From CAUZIB01 sp963578805 (lineage in GTDB: Bacteria > Acidobacteriota > Vicinamibacteria > Vicinamibacterales > UBA8438), in contig CAUZDY010000023.1 of the NCBI GenBank assembly GCA_963578805.1, positions 1 through 47,365 on the forward strand: a stretch of 47,365 bases of DNA, written 5' to 3'. Under the pieces are notes generated by a model. The model had not been told where the DNA came from, did not search any database, and saw only the letters and a program-made list of their open reading frames with translations. The position numbers and the translations under genes were made by a program. Positions 44,509 through 47,365 of this stretch are shown one piece after another (position 1 is the stretch's first letter; every line of letters begins with the position of its first letter).

Positions 44509-45565
44509 CCAATGGCGCCCGCTCTGCGGCGCGTGCGCCATTGAGCAGGTTCGCCATCGCGTAGTTGCCTTCGTGACAGGCGTACTCGTAGATGATGTCA
44601 GTCGTGCTGACCATGGGGGAGACGGCCGTCCAGGGCCGTGTAAACGTCGCGGGATCCTCCACTGTCATGCGGTACTCGATCTCTGTTGGGCTGACTCTGG
44701 TCAGGCGTTCCACCAGATGAAGGGTCGGTGACGACTGCCGCCAGGCCGTCTGCCACCAGTAGCTCGTCTTGTCGGCAAAGTTCACCGTATCGATGACCAG
44801 CGTCTCCCCCTCCCAGTGTCCGACCGAATCGCCGAACCACTGGCGGATGGCTGACGAGACGTGCGGTCGTCCGTCGGTGGGGATCACCCGCCGGCCGCGA
44901 TACATCTCGCTCGCGATGGCGACCCATCCCGGGCTCTGAAAGATGTGGGCGCGGCTGTTGTAGCCCTGGGGGCCAAGCAATCCAGGCAAGCCGTCGGTCA
45001 AACAGCGTTCTCCCGTGTCACGATCGAGCCACGAATCGTTCGAGAATTCCACCGGGGGACGGCTCGACACGATTTGCCGTTTGTACGCCAGCCGCTTCAG
45101 TACCTCCGGTCTATAGGGCACGCGCCCATCCGGCGGATCGACGACCAGTGAGGTGCGGTTGATGATGGTGCGTGGCCGCCCCTCTGAGTACCACACGCTG
45201 TTATATTCGTTGCCGGCGATCGGCGAATCTGCGAGCGACGGACGCCCGACTTCCGTGAAATCCTTCCCCGACTCTCGCTCGGCAACCAGCGCGTTCTCCG
45301 CTTGTTGCCGTTCGGCCACCTCTTGATCGGTAAGGGAGGTCTTCCCGGCGAGGGTCGCCGGCCGCTCCCACGGCGTCGCGGTGGATGCATTGTCCCAGAC
45401 CCCCCGCAGATCCGGCTCGCCCCACGGCGTCAACGCTGGCTTCGAGGCCTTGGCTTGTCCCTCAGGCACACGTGTCTGGCCGGACACCTGCAACATCCCT
45501 GTCGAGGCAAAGAGCACCGCCACGAAGACCCCGCCGCCGAAAACCGCCCGGTGTCTTGCACGCAT
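44492..45565 (-). CDS. Exported protein of the W-G-x-P-D-L-x-G-V-W family, paralogue 2
   Basis: 357 residues. GGAGGG and the signal AVFGGGVFVAVLFASTGML fix the start. The mature part has LTPWGEPDLRGVWDNASTAT, VVDPPDGRVPYRPEVL, TGERCLTDGLPGLLGPQGYN, VIPTDGRPHVSSAIRQWFGD and IIYEYACHEGNYAMANLLNG, the same order as paralogue 1 at 36705-37697. Both have one Cys in the middle and one near the end. It carries an N-terminal addition of about 20 residues relative to the first. Function unknown. Confidence 0.8.
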   Translation of the reverse strand: MRARHRAVFGGGVFVAVLFASTGMLQVSGQTRVPEGQAKASKPALTPWGEPDLRGVWDNASTATPWERPATLAGKTSLTDQEVAERQQAENALVAERESGKDFTEVGRPSLADSPIAGNEYNSVWYSEGRPRTIINRTSLVVDPPDGRVPYRPEVLKRLAYKRQIVSSRPPVEFSNDSWLDRDTGERCLTDGLPGLLGPQGYNSRAHIFQSPGWVAIASEMYRGRRVIPTDGRPHVSSAIRQWFGDSVGHWEGETLVIDTVNFADKTSYWWQTAWRQSSPTLHLVERLTRVSPTEIEYRMTVEDPATFTRPWTAVSPMVSTTDIIYEYACHEGNYAMANLLNGARAAERAPLDRGSK

Positions 45566-45834
45566 CCGTTCCCTCCCTGCTATGAGCCGGCGCTCGACCG
45601 TATGGGTCGAAGGATTGTCGATCGATGGTACCCCTAAGAATCGTAGCGATCAATTGAATTCGCAGTTCTCCCTTCGCGTCTGCTCGAATCTGTCTTGAGC
45701 GCTGAACAGGTCAACCGCATGCCACTTAACCAGCTGCTTTTCGACCTAGTTCTCATAACCCGGATGGTTCACCGTCAACGTCCAGCACTCTCATTGGACG
45801 CACTTAGGGACTGTTTACGCAAAGCCTAGCGATC

Positions 45835-45905
45835 TGTGCCGTCCCCGTTGAACCGCCGCGTTGCCCTCGAGTGGGACGCGGCGCATCTAGTTGAGGCCTA
45901 ACCCG
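45835..45905 (-). repeat. Dispersed repeat R1, reversed copy I
   Basis: On the minus strand GGCGGTTCAACGGGGACGGC, within a region starting GGGTTAGGCCTCAACTAGAT. It is the only clear R1 copy in this direction, and lies 70-140 bases before the second large Sel1 gene. Confidence 0.5.
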
Positions 45906-45936
45906 TCATTGACGTGGCCTGAAGGTCTAGTCTAAA

Positions 45937-45976
45937 CGGGTAGAAAATACGTCACTCCAGGCGTAGACTGACCGAT
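45937..45976 (+). promoter_or_regulatory. Leader conserved between Sel1 paralogues, copy 2
   Basis: CGGGTAGAAAATACGTCACT, then CCAGGCGTAGACTGACCGAT, directly before the ATG; matches 43265-43304. Conservation outside the coding part shows that the duplication took its start region along. Confidence 0.45.
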
Positions 45977-46996
45977 ATGACTTCTTCATCGCTGTCTCGG
46001 TTGGCACTCGCGGGGATGGTCGCGTTCCTGGTGGGGGGCGCTCCGCTCGCCCAGACACCCGAACCTGCTCAAGACGACAGCTTCGAGGCACTCCTAACCC
46101 GTGCGAATGCCGGGGACGCGAGAGCGCAGACCCTACTTGGCTCTATGTACTACTACGGCGAGGGCGTACCGCAGGACGACGTCGAAGCGGCGGCGTGGGC
46201 TCGCAAAGCGGCGGTGCAAGGCCAGGCGGACGCGCAGGCCGCCCTTGGCGTGATGTACGCCAACGGCCATGGCGTACCGCAGGACTTCGTCGAAGCGGCG
46301 GCATGGTATCGCCAAGCGGCGGAGCAAGGGCAGGCGGACGCGCAGTACACCCTTGGCGTGATGTACGCCAACGGCCATGGCGTACCGCAGGACGACGGTG
46401 AAGCAGTGGCGTGGACTCGCCAAGCGGCGGAGCAAGGGCAGGTGGACGCGCAGCACAACATGGGCGTGAGGTACATCACCGGCCGTGGCGTACCACAGGA
46501 CGATGTCGAAGCGGCGGCGTGGGCTCGCAAAGCGGCGGTGCAAGGATTTGCGCTCGCGCAGTTCAGCCTTGGCCAGATGTACGACTTCGGCCAGGGCGTG
46601 CCGCAGGACGACGTCGAAGCGGTGGCGTGGTACCGCAGAGCGGCGGTGCAAGGGCATGCGGGCGCACAGTACAACCTGGGATTTTTGTACGCCGACGGCC
46701 GGGGCGTACCGCAGGACGACGTCGAAGCGGTGGCGTGGTACCGCAGAGCGGCCGAGCAAGGGCATGCGCGGGCGCAGTACAACCTAGGCGTGACGTACTA
46801 CAACGGCGCGGGCGTACCGCAGGACTTCGTCGCAGCCTATCTGTGGGCCAGCCTCGCGGCGAGCTATACCGACGCCTCGAACCGAGATCGTTACACCGAA
46901 TTCCGTGACGCCGTCTCCAAGCGTCTCATCCCCGATCAACTCGCCGAAGGCCAGAAGCTGGCGCGTGAGTTTTTCGAAGCGCACCCGCCTGAGTGA
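45977..46996 (+). CDS. Sel1-repeat exported protein, paralogue 2
   Basis: 339 residues. Signal LALAGMVAFLVGGAPLAQT, nearly that of paralogue 1, then DDSFEALLTRANAGDARAQT and eight Sel1 repeats (GSMYYYGEGVPQDDVEAAAW, ARKAAVQGQADAQAALGVMY, YRRAAEQGHARAQYNLGVTY). The tail (LWASLAASYTDASNRDRYTE, REFFEAHPPE) is of the same type as the remnant at 40029. Two repeat classes alternate, WARKAAVQG and WYRQAAEQG, showing repeat shuffling. Periplasmic adaptor; partner unknown. Confidence 0.92.
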   Translation: MTSSSLSRLALAGMVAFLVGGAPLAQTPEPAQDDSFEALLTRANAGDARAQTLLGSMYYYGEGVPQDDVEAAAWARKAAVQGQADAQAALGVMYANGHGVPQDFVEAAAWYRQAAEQGQADAQYTLGVMYANGHGVPQDDGEAVAWTRQAAEQGQVDAQHNMGVRYITGRGVPQDDVEAAAWARKAAVQGFALAQFSLGQMYDFGQGVPQDDVEAVAWYRRAAVQGHAGAQYNLGFLYADGRGVPQDDVEAVAWYRRAAEQGHARAQYNLGVTYYNGAGVPQDFVAAYLWASLAASYTDASNRDRYTEFRDAVSKRLIPDQLAEGQKLAREFFEAHPPE

Positions 46997-47020
46997 CGAC
47001 CGGGGTATCTAAACCCCCAT
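46997..47020 (+). terminator. Stem-loop after the Sel1 gene (R2 hairpin block)
   Basis: CCGGGGTATCTAAACCCCCA, eight bases after the TGA: GGGGT/ACCCC arms around ATCTAA. The block GACGACCGGGGTATCTA is the same as in R2 copy 1 (37898). There is no T-run on this strand, so its strength as a terminator is uncertain. Confidence 0.45.
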
Positions 47021-47054
47021 CTCGAACTTCACGTGGGTGGGTTTAGCGGGAGTG

Positions 47055-47078
47055 TTGTGTATAACTTTGTGTATAACT
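47055..47078. repeat. Perfect 12-bp tandem repeat
   Basis: TTGTGTATAACT occurs twice head to tail, 65-88 bases before the NHL start. It may be a pair of regulator sites; TATAAC could also serve as a -10 element. Confidence 0.5.
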
Positions 47079-47142
47079 TGCCAAATGCCGAAAGGCTAAG
47101 GCATTAACGATCAATCGGCCAGCCGTAATTGGAGACAACATC

Positions 47143-47365
47143 ATGTCTGTTCGCAACCCAACCGTATCCGTAGCCGCTCTGCTCGTACTCGTCTCGTCGT
47201 TGGTACCGCAGGAAACTGCTGCGCAGAACTCCACGAACCCATATGCGATCGTCGAAGGGTGGGCAAAGCTGCCGAGCGGAAGGGTGATGGGAGCAGTCGG
47301 CAAAGCGAAGGTCGACCCCGATGGACGTCATATCTGGGCAGTTATCCGTTGCGATGCCGGGCCTG
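47143..47365 (+). CDS. Exported NHL-repeat protein, paralogue 3 (truncated by window end)
   Basis: 74 codons seen. GGAGA upstream, signal VAALLVLVSSLVPQETAAQN, then NPYAIVEGWAKLPSGRVMGA and KVDPDGRHIWAVIRCDAG, very close to the 10831 protein (NPYRLVEDWTQLP, IDPDGQHVWAVIRCDSS). The gene goes on past the window. Confidence 0.85.
   Translation, partial: MSVRNPTVSVAALLVLVSSLVPQETAAQNSTNPYAIVEGWAKLPSGRVMGAVGKAKVDPDGRHIWAVIRCDAGP

Noticed and set aside
46133..46782. Long open frames antisense to the second Sel1 gene (and likewise 42576-43216)
   Set aside because: They arise because the repeat DNA lacks stops on the other strand; composition is Arg/His/Cys-rich shadow text with no start site or family.
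1..47365. tRNA, rRNA, riboswitch or mobile-element genes
   Set aside because: I scanned gaps by eye for tRNA T-arm and rRNA-like blocks and transposase motifs and saw none; a covariance search would be needed to exclude small RNAs.

Overview
The window looks like chromosomal DNA of an uncultured, moderately GC-rich, Gram-negative bacterium. The best guess is an Acidobacteriota-like lineage (Vicinamibacteria type). This rests on the mix of exported families: NHL/amidating-lyase-like proteins, a secreted family with a W-G-x-P-D-L-x-G-V-W motif, CRTAC1 plus TPR, Sel1 proteins, cysteine-poor carboxymuconolactone decarboxylases, and small amidohydrolase-like and MBL enzymes. It is not proven by any marker gene. 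I see no rRNA, tRNA, CRISPR array, integrase or transposase. Most genes carry a signal peptide, lipobox or Tat motif, so the window is dominated by the cell envelope and periplasm.

Layout. 1-14.6 kb: a patchwork of single genes (permuted D-amino-acid-oxidase-like enzyme, CMD-family protein, MtgA, Sir2, outer-membrane-type protein, MBL hydrolase, Cas4-like nuclease, NHL protein, cupin, second CMD) separated by long gaps that hold copies of a ~140-bp dispersed repeat (called R1 here) and broken genes. 14.7-22.7 kb: a second NHL protein, a three-gene polyprenyl-phosphate sugar set (GT39, GT2, GtrA), and a penicillin-acylase-type lipoprotein. 23.6-33.4 kb: a fatty acid hydroxylase family protein, an overlapping CRTAC1-TPR pair, and an envelope module made of a 994-residue membrane sulfatase-like protein facing a methyltransferase plus a tiny membrane protein. 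33.7-41.9 kb: exported small-molecule enzymes (alpha/beta hydrolase, double-VOC protein, MBL, SGNH, cyclase, cupin). 42-47.4 kb: two large Sel1 paralogues, a second W-G-x-P-D-L protein and the start of a third NHL gene.

Two themes stand out. First, an unusual number of exported-protein genes are broken by a single stop or small frameshift while the rest of the reading frame stays clean: Sel1 at 6.7-7.3 kb, an M23-like lipoprotein with two in-frame TGA codons at 13.7-14.4 kb, a cupin at 41.3-41.9 kb, and a cysteine-rich microprotein at 43.5-43.7 kb. Several C-terminal gene remnants accompany them. Second, there are two dispersed non-coding repeat families. R1 ends in a GGCGTC...GACGCC hairpin module. 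R2 carries a stem with different, compensating arm sequences followed by a T-run, and two copies sit at the 3' ends of minus-strand genes, so it looks like a terminator-linked repeat. Paralogue pairs or trios (CMD x2, NHL x3, W-G-x-P-D-L x2, Sel1 x4 including remnants, MBL x2, cupin x2) point to local family expansion.
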